DNA from: Bacteroidota bacterium
GTDB lineage: Bacteria; Bacteroidota; Bacteroidia; J057
Direction: 5' to 3'
Length of the DNA stretch: 9,955 nucleotides
NCBI GenBank assembly: GCA_963169475.1
Contig: CAUJFT010000436.1
Coordinates: forward strand, 1-9,955
Every line of letters begins with the position of its first letter. Within the stretch, counting starts at the first letter, position 1. The position numbers and the translations under genes were made by a program. Below are positions 1-6,325 of this stretch, piece by piece. Under the pieces are notes generated by a model that worked only from the letters and a program-made list of their open reading frames with translations, was not told the origin of the DNA and ran no database searches.

Positions 1-566
1 TAAGAAGTGTTTTCTACCATCGTAATAAAATCCGTGATGGCGGGACTATACACCGCTCCTCCTGCACAAGGTCCCATAATCGCCGAAATTTGGGGGATAA
101 CCCCGGAAGCTCTGACATTACGATAAAAAATATCCGCATATCCTCCCAGAGAGACCACCCCTTCTTGTATCCTTGCCCCACCAGAGTCGTTCAGTCCTAT
201 AACCGGAGCTCCGTTTTTCATCGCTAAATCCATGATTTTACAGATTTTTTCGGCAAAAGTTTCCGATAGAGAACCCCCAAATACAGTAAAGTCTTGGCTA
301 AATACATAGACTAACCGTCCGTTTATTTTCCCATAACCCGTAACTACCCCGTCTCCAAGATACTTTTCCTTCTCTAAGCCAAACTCCGAAGAACGATGCG
401 TTACAAATCGTCCGATTTCTTCAAAACTCCCATCATCTATCAGTAGCTGTATCCGCTCCCTTGCCGTAAGTTTCCCTTTTTTATGTTGCGCCTGAATTCT
501 GTCTAATCCTCCACCAAGAAGGGCTTCCTCATTTTTTCTGTCTAACTTTTCAAATCGTGATTCCAT
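1..566 (-). CDS. acyl-CoA carboxylase carboxyltransferase subunit (propionyl-CoA carboxylase beta / MmdA type), N-terminal part
   Basis: The first 188 residues are present; the rest lies beyond base 1. The family is usually a little over 500 residues, so about a third is seen. The start ATG is the complement of 564-566 and gives the usual opening, with LDRIQAQHKKGKLTARERI at about residues 21-39. Further family marks are LGDGVVTGYGKINGR (70-84), FSQDFTVFGGSLSE (89-102), LNDSGGARIQEGV (125-137) and IMGPCAGGAVYSPA (163-176), the last two being the glycine-rich oxyanion and acyl-CoA binding loops of the crotonase-like fold. The enzyme moves carboxyl groups between carboxybiotin and a short acyl-CoA (propionyl-CoA to methylmalonyl-CoA, or the reverse in decarboxylases) in the cytoplasm. 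Which acyl-CoA is used cannot be settled from this fragment. It is transcribed away from the rest of the window. Confidence 0.93.
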   Translation of the reverse strand, partial: MESRFEKLDRKNEEALLGGGLDRIQAQHKKGKLTARERIQLLIDDGSFEEIGRFVTHRSSEFGLEKEKYLGDGVVTGYGKINGRLVYVFSQDFTVFGGSLSETFAEKICKIMDLAMKNGAPVIGLNDSGGARIQEGVVSLGGYADIFYRNVRASGVIPQISAIMGPCAGGAVYSPAITDFITMVENTS

Positions 567-609
567 CGGTTTTTTTGTGAAATTTATAGGATATACGGTC
601 TTAGGGCGG

Positions 610-617
610 CAAATTTA
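610..617 (-). promoter_or_regulatory. candidate Bacteroidota -7 element for the acyl-CoA carboxylase gene
   Basis: Read on the minus strand this is TAAATTTG, an exact match to the Bacteroidota -7 consensus TAnnTTTG. A start site about 7 nt downstream (near 603) would give a leader of roughly 36 nt. No clear TTTG -33 element lies at the right distance, so the call rests on the -7 match and its position only. Confidence 0.4.
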
Positions 618-799
618 ATACAATTCCATTGACAGTTTTTCATTTTTTGGAAATTAAATTTAGTATTTACACAAATATATGACAAACTTGGAAGCGTTGT
701 AGTGTGTCCTTAGCTCCGCCATTTGTATCAAAACTGCTTTATTGAGCCAAAACATTTTGAGGAAATTAAGGGTTTTTACAGAAAAAAAATCAATCAAAT

Positions 800-1492
800 A
801 TGGAATGTCGTCAGCTAATCAAAAGGGAATATACTTTTTACATCTTACATCATGGGAAACAGCCCGCTTCGGTAAAGGTTTTTACGCAAGCACTCTCCTT
901 AATGGAGAAAGATTTTTATCATTTATATCCTTCTTTTGAAGAGTTGGAAAAAGATATATTTTTGAGCTATATAGAAGAAGTCATCGAAAAACTCAATGAT
1001 GACCCTGTTTTTCAGCAAGGGAATGCTGGTGAAAAAATCCTAGCTTTTTATTATTCTTGGTTTGAGGCTTTGCGTATGCACCGGAGTTTTATTAGCTATT
1101 TGGAAAAACAAAAGCCATTTTTAGTAAAAGCAATAGATTTTGTTCCTTTTGGAAATAAGGTGTTTAAGTTTTTGGCAAAGCAAGCAATCGCTGCGGCACC
1201 CCCTTATTTACTCCATATTCACGAAACTTTTAACGGGTTTATGAAGCCTTTGTTAAATGATGCTCCGGAAGATGAAATTGCGGCAAGATTTTGGATTTCC
1301 GGAAAGTATTCCGAAGTATTATGGGGACAAGCAATTTTGCTATACCGCTTTTGGTTAAGCGACAAAAGTCCTGACTTTGAGAAGACCGATACGATGGTAG
1401 CAAAATCTACTACGTTTATCTTGGACCTCCTTCGCCCTAACGCATGGGATACCGGCTTCGATTTGGTGAAATTTATGGTGCAGCGTAAGTAA
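800..1492 (+). CDS. TetR-like regulator with atypical N-terminal HTH region
   Basis: The product has 230 residues. The opening HHGKQPASVKVF (about 17-28), then EKDFYHLYPSFEELEKDIF, resembles the end of a TetR-type helix-turn-helix in which the recognition helix is followed by FY..(F/Y).SFE.LE. The first helix is poor by TetR standards. Residues about 40-225 look like an all-helical ligand-binding/dimerisation domain, with a C-terminal segment (FWLSDKSPDFEKTDTMVAKS and DLVKFM) that I recognise from Bacteroidota proteins annotated as TetR family. A role in transcription control is inferred from this resemblance, and the effector is unknown. The ATG at 800 is preferred: it lies shortly before the conserved HGK(Q/R)P motif, and the next Met (residue 35) would delete it. 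The 233-nt gap upstream has no convincing promoter on this strand. Confidence 0.7.
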   Translation: MECRQLIKREYTFYILHHGKQPASVKVFTQALSLMEKDFYHLYPSFEELEKDIFLSYIEEVIEKLNDDPVFQQGNAGEKILAFYYSWFEALRMHRSFISYLEKQKPFLVKAIDFVPFGNKVFKFLAKQAIAAAPPYLLHIHETFNGFMKPLLNDAPEDEIAARFWISGKYSEVLWGQAILLYRFWLSDKSPDFEKTDTMVAKSTTFILDLLRPNAWDTGFDLVKFMVQRK

Positions 1493-1497
1493 TGTCT

Positions 1498-1527
1498 TTT
1501 GATAGGCTTTTTTTTTAACTATATTTG
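1498..1527 (+). promoter_or_regulatory. Bacteroidota-type promoter for the 89-aa membrane protein gene
   Basis: TTTG at 1498-1501, an 18-nt spacer, then TATATTTG at 1520-1527, an exact TAnnTTTG. This matches the -33/-7 layout of the Bacteroidota primary sigma factor closely. A start near 1534 would leave a leader of about 17 nt before the ATG at 1551. The promoter sits just after the regulator's stop codon, so the small membrane protein and probably doxX can be transcribed separately from the regulator. Confidence 0.65.
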
Positions 1528-1550
1528 TTGCTTGATTCCATGATAGGATT

Positions 1551-1820
1551 ATGAAGTTTATCATCTGTATTTTATCAACCTTGAATATATATTTTGGAGT
1601 AAAAAACCTCCTTAACGTAATTCATGTTTTGCAAGACAGCAAATATTCTCAAGGAGCTACAGCAATATTTGCGATACTGTTTTTGGGCATGGGAGGCTTA
1701 GGTTTATATTTCTCATGGGTAAAAAATAATGATACACTTGCACTTTTGATAGAAATCGGTCCGTGGGTACTCGCACTCGTAATCCTACTATTTTATATGC
1801 TGACAAGCAACTACCAATAA
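1551..1820 (+). CDS. small integral membrane protein, function unknown
   Basis: The product has 89 residues with three hydrophobic stretches: about 2-18, 38-56 (ATAIFAILFLGMGGLGLYFS) and 68-85 (EIGPWVLALVILLFYML). A short charged loop, WVKNNDT, joins the last two. There is no recognisable catalytic motif. Its size and the W-x-K-N-N turn between the last two segments recall small Flavobacteria membrane proteins sometimes labelled osmoprotectant transporter permease, but that label is weakly founded and I do not adopt it. The start is supported by the promoter at 1498-1527, which would place transcription start 17 nt upstream. It ends 60 nt before doxX and is probably co-transcribed with it. 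Confidence 0.72.
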   Translation: MKFIICILSTLNIYFGVKNLLNVIHVLQDSKYSQGATAIFAILFLGMGGLGLYFSWVKNNDTLALLIEIGPWVLALVILLFYMLTSNYQ

Positions 1821-1821
1821 C

Positions 1822-1834
1822 GAGAACGGTTCTC
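1822..1834. promoter_or_regulatory. perfect palindrome GAGAACGGTTCTC, possible operator
   Basis: Six-base arms (GAGAAC and GTTCTC) flank a single central G, immediately after the stop of the membrane protein gene and 46 nt before doxX. It is too tight to be a good terminator hairpin and is not followed by a T run. An odd-length dyad in a short intergenic gap suits a dimeric DNA-binding protein, perhaps one acting on doxX. No TAnnTTTG element is seen in this gap. Confidence 0.35.
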
Positions 1835-1880
1835 ATTTGCAAGCTAATTGTAATATCAACGTTAAAAAAATAATAAAACA

Positions 1881-2279
1881 ATGAAAAAAAATAATGACTT
1901 AGGGCTATTAATCCTACGCTTAACCGTAGGCATATTGATGTTATTGCATGGTGTTGCAAAACTAAAAGGAGTGTCCGGTATTGAAGGAATGTTGAGTAAA
2001 AATGGATTACCCACTTTTTTGGCGTATGGAGTGTATATTACGGAAATTGTTGCGCCAACATTGATGATTATTGGATTTAGAACTCGTTTAGCCTCTGCGG
2101 CTTTTGCTTTTGGTGCATTATTTGCCATAGCCCTCGCGCATTTTGACGATATATTTTCATTGAATAAAAATGGAGGTTGGGCAATTGAATTATTAGGTCT
2201 ATTCCTATTTGGCTCTATCGTCTTGTTCTTTACCGGGGGCGGAAAATTGTCCGTTTCTACCCTAAATAAATGGGACTAA
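1881..2279 (+). CDS. DoxX family membrane protein
   Basis: The product is 132 residues, the normal length for small DoxX proteins. LGLLILRLTVGILMLLHGVAKL (8-29) is the typical first helix, with the conserved R and the HG..K motif. YITEIVAPTLMIIGFRTRLA (about 52-71) with E, P and G-x-R-T-R, and the following helix to about 88, are also family-typical, as is GGWAIELLGLFLFGSIVLFFTGGGKLS (98-124). Four membrane helices are predicted. DoxX relatives are linked to thiosulfate:quinone oxidoreductase in archaea and to redox-stress membrane complexes in bacteria; the exact role of this short type is not established. It follows the 89-aa membrane protein by 60 nt and is probably in the same transcript. 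Confidence 0.9.
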   Translation: MKKNNDLGLLILRLTVGILMLLHGVAKLKGVSGIEGMLSKNGLPTFLAYGVYITEIVAPTLMIIGFRTRLASAAFAFGALFAIALAHFDDIFSLNKNGGWAIELLGLFLFGSIVLFFTGGGKLSVSTLNKWD

Positions 2280-2291
2280 GAGAAACAAAGC

Positions 2292-2322
2292 ATCAAAATC
2301 CATTGATACGATTTTTCTTTTT
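2292..2322 (+). terminator. weak hairpin plus T-rich tract after doxX
   Basis: ATCAA (2292-2296) pairs with TTGAT (2303-2307) across a 6-nt loop, and a T-rich run begins at 2312 (ATTTTTCTTTTT). The stem is short and AT-rich, so termination would be inefficient. Its position 13 nt after the doxX stop is right. Confidence 0.4.
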
Positions 2323-2371
2323 AAGCGTAAGAATAATTTCTGAATACTAATTCTTTTTGTTGTGTAAATAA

Positions 2372-2400
2372 TTGGTTATTAGTGTATAATATTGGATTTG
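2372..2400 (+). promoter_or_regulatory. candidate promoter of the norC-norB-like cluster
   Basis: TTG at 2372-2374, an 18-nt spacer, then TGGATTTG at 2393-2400, one mismatch from TAnnTTTG. The predicted start is about 2407. The -7 element lies inside the dyad at 2392-2410, so a protein bound there would be expected to block the promoter. Confidence 0.4.
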
Positions 2401-2410
2401 TTTAATCCAA
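2392..2410. promoter_or_regulatory. 7-5-7 inverted repeat TTGGATTTGTTTAATCCAA, putative operator
   Basis: TTGGATT (2392-2398) and AATCCAA (2404-2410) are perfect inverted arms around TGTTT. The outer TTG...CAA recalls Crp/Fnr-family sites (TTGAT-N4-ATCAA for FNR), although the inner bases and spacing differ. It overlaps the candidate -7 element and start point of the norC-like transcript. Control by a Crp/Fnr-type or NO-responsive regulator is inference. Confidence 0.45.
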
Positions 2411-2413
2411 AAG

Positions 2414-2439
2414 ATTCCCTATTTCTGCCAATAGAGAAT
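2414..2439. repeat. 10-6-10 inverted repeat, possible leader hairpin or second operator
   Basis: ATTCCCTATT (2414-2423) pairs with AATAGAGAAT (2430-2439) across TCTGCC, with one mismatch (C2418/A2435). It lies directly downstream of the predicted start, so in RNA it would form a hairpin at the 5' end of the norC leader. No T run follows on either strand, so it is not an ordinary terminator. It could stabilise the messenger or be a second protein site. Confidence 0.4.
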
Positions 2440-2654
2440 GATAAAAAATAAGCGGAGGAAAATAGCAATATGTAACAAGGCTTTTACCTCAAGAAGACAA
2501 ATAGACAAATATAACTTTTTTCTTTTATAAGGGTTTGGAGAGAGGAAGCCGCTTTTTCATCAATACGCGGGCGAGTTTGTGATAAGTGTGTTTCGTTTTA
2601 TTTACCAACAAATAACCGTGATAGATTCTCTTGTCGTTTTTAAATTTATCTTTT

Positions 2655-3056
2655 ATGAGTACATATCCATGGAAATTGTCTGTATTTCTTAGCCTAATTG
2701 TTCTGTTTTTGCTTTATTCGGCGGTGCTTTATTGTAGGGAATATAAGGAAGTGCTTCCGGCAGATGTCTTGGCACAAGATGGAAAAATGATATGGCAGCA
2801 AAAAAATTGTGTGTCGTGTCATCAGCTTTATGGTTTGGGTGGGCATTTGGGACCAGACCTCACGAATGTTTATGGCAAAAAAGGAGAGCCTTACATAAAA
2901 GCTTTCTTGCAATCCGGCACTACCGTAATGCCAAACTATCATTTGACAGAAAACGAAATGCAAGCCTTAATTTCATTTCTAAAATATACCAGCAGTACCG
3001 GTATCTCTGACCCCAATAGTTTTACAAAACATAATGATGGAACCATATCACAATAA
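2655..3056 (+). CDS. norC: NorC-like membrane-anchored monohaem cytochrome c
   Basis: The product has 133 residues from the ATG at 2655. A TTG eight codons upstream is in frame but less likely, because the ATG version already begins just before the membrane anchor (about 8-26), as in NorC. The periplasmic part carries GKMIWQQKNCVSCHQLYGLGGHLGPDLTNVYG (43-74), with haem-c motif C52-V-S-C55-H56, and the distal Met ligand M92 in VMPNYHLTENE. The order (N-terminal anchor, GK.(I/V)W..NC..CH.L.G.G......P.L.NV, then MP..(H/N)L and a final FLK(Y/W)) is that of the electron-accepting subunit of cytochrome c-dependent nitric oxide reductase. It would pass electrons to the haem b of its partner. Its end overlaps the next gene by 23 nt, implying translational coupling and complex formation. 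Confidence 0.85.
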   Translation: MSTYPWKLSVFLSLIVLFLLYSAVLYCREYKEVLPADVLAQDGKMIWQQKNCVSCHQLYGLGGHLGPDLTNVYGKKGEPYIKAFLQSGTTVMPNYHLTENEMQALISFLKYTSSTGISDPNSFTKHNDGTISQ

Positions 3057-4356
3057 TAGTTTCCCCAATTCAAAATCATTTCTGAAAGCCGGCTTAGTAT
3101 TTTTGATGAGTGCCTTGTTTTTCGGCTTAGTTGCGGCTCTTCAATACGTTTTACCTGGTATCGGAAAAGAGGTTTTTTCCTTTGAAAAACTCCGTCCATT
3201 ACACGTATCATCAGCAGTATTTTGGATATTAATGACCGCAATGGGTACAGTACTCACCTTCTTACAAGAAATAAAACCCTTCCCAAATACTACCCATAGG
3301 CTTGTAAAAATACAGTTTTATTTATTTGAAATTTCGTTTGTATCCATACTTGTTTCCTATTGTTTTGGGGTTTTTGGCGGGAGAGAATATTGGGAATTTC
3401 ACCCTATTTTTTCTATTCCTATAGTGATAGGGTGGGGCATCTTTTTGGTCAATTTTCTTACCAACAATAAAACCCTCAAAAATCAACCCGTGTATGTATG
3501 GATGTGGACAACGGGAGTTGTATTTTTCCTATTTACCTACATAGAATCAAATTTATGGCTTATTCCCGGTATAGGCAATCGGTTAATACAAGACATGACT
3601 ATACAATGGAAGTCCTATGGTTCTATGGTAGGAGCATGGAATATGCTTATTTATGGTAGCTCTATTTACTTAATGGATAAAATTGCAGGAAACCAAAAAT
3701 ATAGCCAATCCAATATGGCTTTTGGTTTATACTTCTTGGGCTTATTTAATCTGATGTTTAATTGGGGGCATCATATTTATACACTTCCTACTGCCTCCTA
3801 TACCCATATCATTGCCTATGGCGTAAGCATGACAGAGCTTTTTATTTTGGGTCGAATAATCTATTTATGGCGAAAGTCCTTGACCTTCGACCGCAAGCAT
3901 AAGCATATTCAAGCATATTGGTTTTTATATGCCGCCGATATTTGGGTGTTTATCAATCTTGGCTTAGCCATAGCCATGTCTATTCCCGCTCTGAACCTCT
4001 ATATGCACGGGACACACATTATCGTAGCCCACACTATGGGCACCACTATAGGAATAAATACAATGCTGTTGCTTTCGTTTGCCTATGATGTTTTGGGAAA
4101 AAAGCAAGCAGAAATAAAGATAAGTACAAACTTCAAAACCGCATTTTTAGTTACCAATATTAGTCTATCCTTGTTCTTCATATCGTTAATCATAGCAGGA
4201 GTACTAAAATCGTATTGGCAATTTAATAATCCTGATTCGTCCTATACGCTAATGCTTAATACGCTTCGCCCATATTTTTATGTCTTTTTTGTTTCAGGAT
4301 TGAGTTTAGTATTTGGATTTATGCTATTAATTATTCCATTATTTAAATCAAAATAA
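3034..4356 (+). CDS. norB: NorB-like haem-copper oxidoreductase catalytic subunit with altered metal-ligand set
   Basis: The product is 440 residues with about 12 membrane helices, close to NorB (~450-470). Compared from memory with Pseudomonas aeruginosa NorB, residues 195-268 match 207-280 without gaps. Kept: H57 (NorB H60, haem b), GREYWEFHP (116-124; NorB GREFLEQP), H246-H247 in GHHIY (FeB ligands H258/H259), E268 (E280) and H333 in HGTHIIVAH (haem b3 H347). Changed: Y195 for FeB ligand H207, V199 for FeB-site E211, N203 for E215 and M335 for H349, the other haem-b ligand. The HxH pair shared by almost all haem-copper oxidases is thus H-T-M. It sits behind the norC-like gene with a 23-nt overlap (ATG at 3034 or 3037). 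NO reduction is likely by context but unproven; another small-molecule reduction or an electron-transfer role is possible. Automatic annotation might call it cbb3-type subunit I. Confidence 0.8.
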   Translation: MMEPYHNNSFPNSKSFLKAGLVFLMSALFFGLVAALQYVLPGIGKEVFSFEKLRPLHVSSAVFWILMTAMGTVLTFLQEIKPFPNTTHRLVKIQFYLFEISFVSILVSYCFGVFGGREYWEFHPIFSIPIVIGWGIFLVNFLTNNKTLKNQPVYVWMWTTGVVFFLFTYIESNLWLIPGIGNRLIQDMTIQWKSYGSMVGAWNMLIYGSSIYLMDKIAGNQKYSQSNMAFGLYFLGLFNLMFNWGHHIYTLPTASYTHIIAYGVSMTELFILGRIIYLWRKSLTFDRKHKHIQAYWFLYAADIWVFINLGLAIAMSIPALNLYMHGTHIIVAHTMGTTIGINTMLLLSFAYDVLGKKQAEIKISTNFKTAFLVTNISLSLFFISLIIAGVLKSYWQFNNPDSSYTLMLNTLRPYFYVFFVSGLSLVFGFMLLIIPLFKSK

Positions 4357-4363
4357 GTTATTT

Positions 4364-4927
4364 ATGACAAAATTAAAAATTATTACCTCTACGACCAGAG
4401 ACGGCAGGTCTGGGGGGGCAGTCGAAAAATGGATTACTGCATTTGCAAAGGAAAAATCAACTTTTGAGGTAGAGCTATTAGATTTGTCTGTAATCAATTT
4501 ACCGATGATGAATGAATCCAAGCACCCGCGATTACAAGATTATAAATATGAACATACGAAGGCGTGGAGCGCGAAAATTAACGAAGCAGATGCCTTTATC
4601 ATCGTTTTGGCAGAGTATAATTTCGGCTATCCGGCACCCATCAAAAACGCGTTAGACTACCTTTTTAATGAATGGGCTTACAAGCCGGTAAGTTTTGTAA
4701 GCTATGGCGGCGTGTCCGGAGGCTTACGCGCAACCCAAATGCTCAAGCAAGTGATTACCGCATTAAGTATGATGCCGATACCTGAACAAGTAAATATTCC
4801 ATTTTTTGCAAAATTAATAGACGCAAATGGAGTATTCCAAGCCAATGAAATCATCATTAAGTCCGCAGAACACAGCCTATCTCAACTGCAAAAGTGGAGC
4901 GATGCACTCAAAGTAATGAGATATTGA
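4364..4927 (+). CDS. NADPH-dependent FMN reductase family protein
   Basis: The product has 187 residues with a flavodoxin-like fold. STTRDGRSG (9-17) after the first beta strand is the FMN phosphate loop. EYNFGYPAPIKNALDYL (84-100) is the signature of the family, with Ala in place of the usual Pro before EYN. YGGVSGGLRA (114-123) is the third flavin-contacting loop. It transfers electrons from NAD(P)H to FMN or to a quinone, azo or similar acceptor; the substrate cannot be told from sequence. The start lies 7 nt after the norB-like stop, so it is very probably the third gene of that transcript. This suggests a cytoplasmic flavin-reducing job under the same condition. Confidence 0.88.
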   Translation: MTKLKIITSTTRDGRSGGAVEKWITAFAKEKSTFEVELLDLSVINLPMMNESKHPRLQDYKYEHTKAWSAKINEADAFIIVLAEYNFGYPAPIKNALDYLFNEWAYKPVSFVSYGGVSGGLRATQMLKQVITALSMMPIPEQVNIPFFAKLIDANGVFQANEIIIKSAEHSLSQLQKWSDALKVMRY

Positions 4928-4960
4928 TTTTGAGCTACTTAGCTATAAATTTAAATCAAT
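4923..4960. repeat. inverted repeat across the FMN reductase stop codon
   Basis: ATTGATTT (4923-4930) is the inverse complement of AAATCAAT (4953-4960), with a smaller dyad AGCTA/TAGCT (4933-4937/4940-4944) between them. In RNA this could form a long imperfect hairpin covering the stop codon. There is no following T run, so it may protect the messenger's 3' end or act as a weak terminator. Confidence 0.3.
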
Positions 4961-5115
4961 AAGAGAACAATAGCATGAAATACAGTAATTCCGAGCGGGT
5001 TTGCAAAAGAAAAGAGTAACAAAATCCTTTCTTATCAAGGTTGCCAATCCTATCACCCTTGTAAATCACCCTAATTTTATTACAAGTTCAACAATTTATT
5101 CAATAAAAAATCAAA

Positions 5116-5421
5116 ATGGAAGTATATAGCAATATCATAGAAGCATTAGATGGCTTGCAAAAACAAGGTTATGTAGAGGATTTTAACCTAAAAGAAAACT
5201 GTATTGAATGTAGAGACGGTCAATTCAAAGTGTTTCACAACGAATTTGTAATTGATAAATGGTTTCGTATCGAAGGATATGACTCCAGCGCGAACGACTC
5301 CTCCATCATCTATGCCATATCTTCAGAAAAATATGGATTAAAAGGAACGTTAATTAATGCCTACGGAGTTTATTCAAACAGTATCACAAACGAAATGTTG
5401 TCTAAACTAAAATTCGCTTAG
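5116..5421 (+). CDS. conserved ~100-aa protein preceding pirin, function unknown
   Basis: The product has 101 residues and is soluble, with no signal peptide. The pattern GL.KQGY.EDFNL.ENC (about 14-29), then RIEGYDSSANDSSIIYAISSEKYGLKGTLINAYGVYS (52-88), is one I recognise from small Bacteroidota proteins often labelled phosphoribosylpyrophosphate synthetase. That label looks wrong: the protein is a third of the enzyme's length and lacks the PRPP-binding loop. One nucleotide separates its stop from the pirin start, so the two are translationally coupled and may act together. The 188-nt gap upstream holds no clear TAnnTTTG promoter. Confidence 0.8.
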   Translation: MEVYSNIIEALDGLQKQGYVEDFNLKENCIECRDGQFKVFHNEFVIDKWFRIEGYDSSANDSSIIYAISSEKYGLKGTLINAYGVYSNSITNEMLSKLKFA

Positions 5422-5422
5422 T

Positions 5423-6304
5423 ATGCAATCAAACGTAGGACTTATTTTAGAAGAAAGGGCGGCAGATATTGGTAACTTTATGGTAGGCAGGCTGTTACCA
5501 TTTCGACAAAAAAGGGCAGTTGGTCCTTTCGTTTTCATTGACCACATGGGGCCAGCTTGTTTGAAAGAACATCAGAACCTAGACGTGCCTCCTCATCCGC
5601 ACATTGGGCTTTCCACCCTTACTTACCTATTAGAAGGAGCAATCTTCCATAGGGATAGTCTGGGAAATGCCATAGAAATCAAGCCCGGAGAAGTAAATTG
5701 GATGACCGCAGGAAAAGGAATCGTACATTCTGAAAGAACGCCGGAAAATTTGAGAGCATCGGATAAATATTTACACGGATTTCAGATTTGGATTGGATTG
5801 CCCAGAGCATTAGAGCAAACAGAACCTTCATTTTTGCATATTAACAAGGACGATATTCCTACTTGGAAAGAAAATGAGGTTCATTTTAAACTGATTGCAG
5901 GAGAAATAAAAGACAAAAAATCCCCTGTCCCTATACATAGCCCCCTTTATTTTATCGAAATAAAAACCCAAACTGCCCAGAAGATAAATATAGGAAACAA
6001 GCTATTTGGAGAAGTGGGAATGTATGTTTTGGACGGAACCGTAAAAATTGAAGGAAATGACTACGGAAGCAAACAATTGCTCATCGCAAAAAATGCTTCT
6101 TTGTGTGAATTTCAAACCAATGGCGAAACCACCCTTTATCTTTTTGGGGGTGAACCCTTTGAGGAAGAAAGGTTTATGTATTGGAACTTTGTCAATTCCG
6201 ACAAAAATATCTTAGAACAAGCCAAAAAAAACTGGAAAAATCAAAACATGGAAGCCTTCCCCAAAATACCTAATGATGATGAGGAATATGTACCACTTCC
6301 GTAG
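5423..6304 (+). CDS. pirin family protein
   Basis: The product is 293 residues, a bicupin of normal pirin length. The N-terminal cupin carries PPHPHIGLSTLTYLLEG (56-72) and GKGIVHSER (97-105). The metal ligands H58, H60, H102 and E104 match H56, H58, H101 and E103 of human pirin. The segments GPFVFIDHMGP (34-44) and PGEVNWMTAGKGI (88-100) are also typical. The C-terminal cupin (about 170-275) has no metal site. Bacterial pirins bind iron; some have quercetin 2,3-dioxygenase activity and others bind metabolic enzymes, so the substrate here is open. It lies one nucleotide after the 101-aa gene and 21 nt before the acetyltransferase gene, in an apparent three-gene unit. Confidence 0.95.
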   Translation: MQSNVGLILEERAADIGNFMVGRLLPFRQKRAVGPFVFIDHMGPACLKEHQNLDVPPHPHIGLSTLTYLLEGAIFHRDSLGNAIEIKPGEVNWMTAGKGIVHSERTPENLRASDKYLHGFQIWIGLPRALEQTEPSFLHINKDDIPTWKENEVHFKLIAGEIKDKKSPVPIHSPLYFIEIKTQTAQKINIGNKLFGEVGMYVLDGTVKIEGNDYGSKQLLIAKNASLCEFQTNGETTLYLFGGEPFEEERFMYWNFVNSDKNILEQAKKNWKNQNMEAFPKIPNDDEEYVPLP

Positions 6305-6325
6305 CAATAAATACTCAAAAAAGTA

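Larger units (their letters stand above)
2280..2654. other. 375-nt non-coding gap before the norC-like gene
   Basis: No convincing ORF or RNA gene is seen on either strand. It holds the weak terminator at 2292-2322, the candidate promoter at 2372-2400, the inverted repeats at 2392-2410 and 2414-2439, and a short repeat TTATTT (2598-2603) / AAATAA (2610-2615) about 40 nt before the norC start. If transcription starts near 2407, the norC leader would be about 250 nt, long for this window, where other leaders appear to be 17-80 nt. Confidence 0.6.

Noticed and set aside
742..939. 65-aa ORF from a TTG overlapping the start of the TetR-like gene
   Set aside because: It overlaps the better-supported ORF at 800 in another frame, begins with TTG and shows no family pattern.
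2414..2439. Hairpin read as a bidirectional terminator
   Set aside because: No T run follows it on either strand.
2631..2654. TTG-initiated extension of the norC-like gene by eight codons
   Set aside because: The ATG at 2655 gives a normal NorC N-terminus directly before the membrane anchor, and the extra residues match nothing.
3034..4356. cbb3-type oxidase catalytic subunit
   Set aside because: The gene partner is NorC-like, and the GREYWEFHP segment and helix spacing follow NorB. CcoO/CcoP partners are absent.
5116..5421. Phosphoribosylpyrophosphate synthetase
   Set aside because: The protein is about 100 residues, against about 310 for the enzyme, and lacks the PRPP-binding loop and the catalytic flexible loop.
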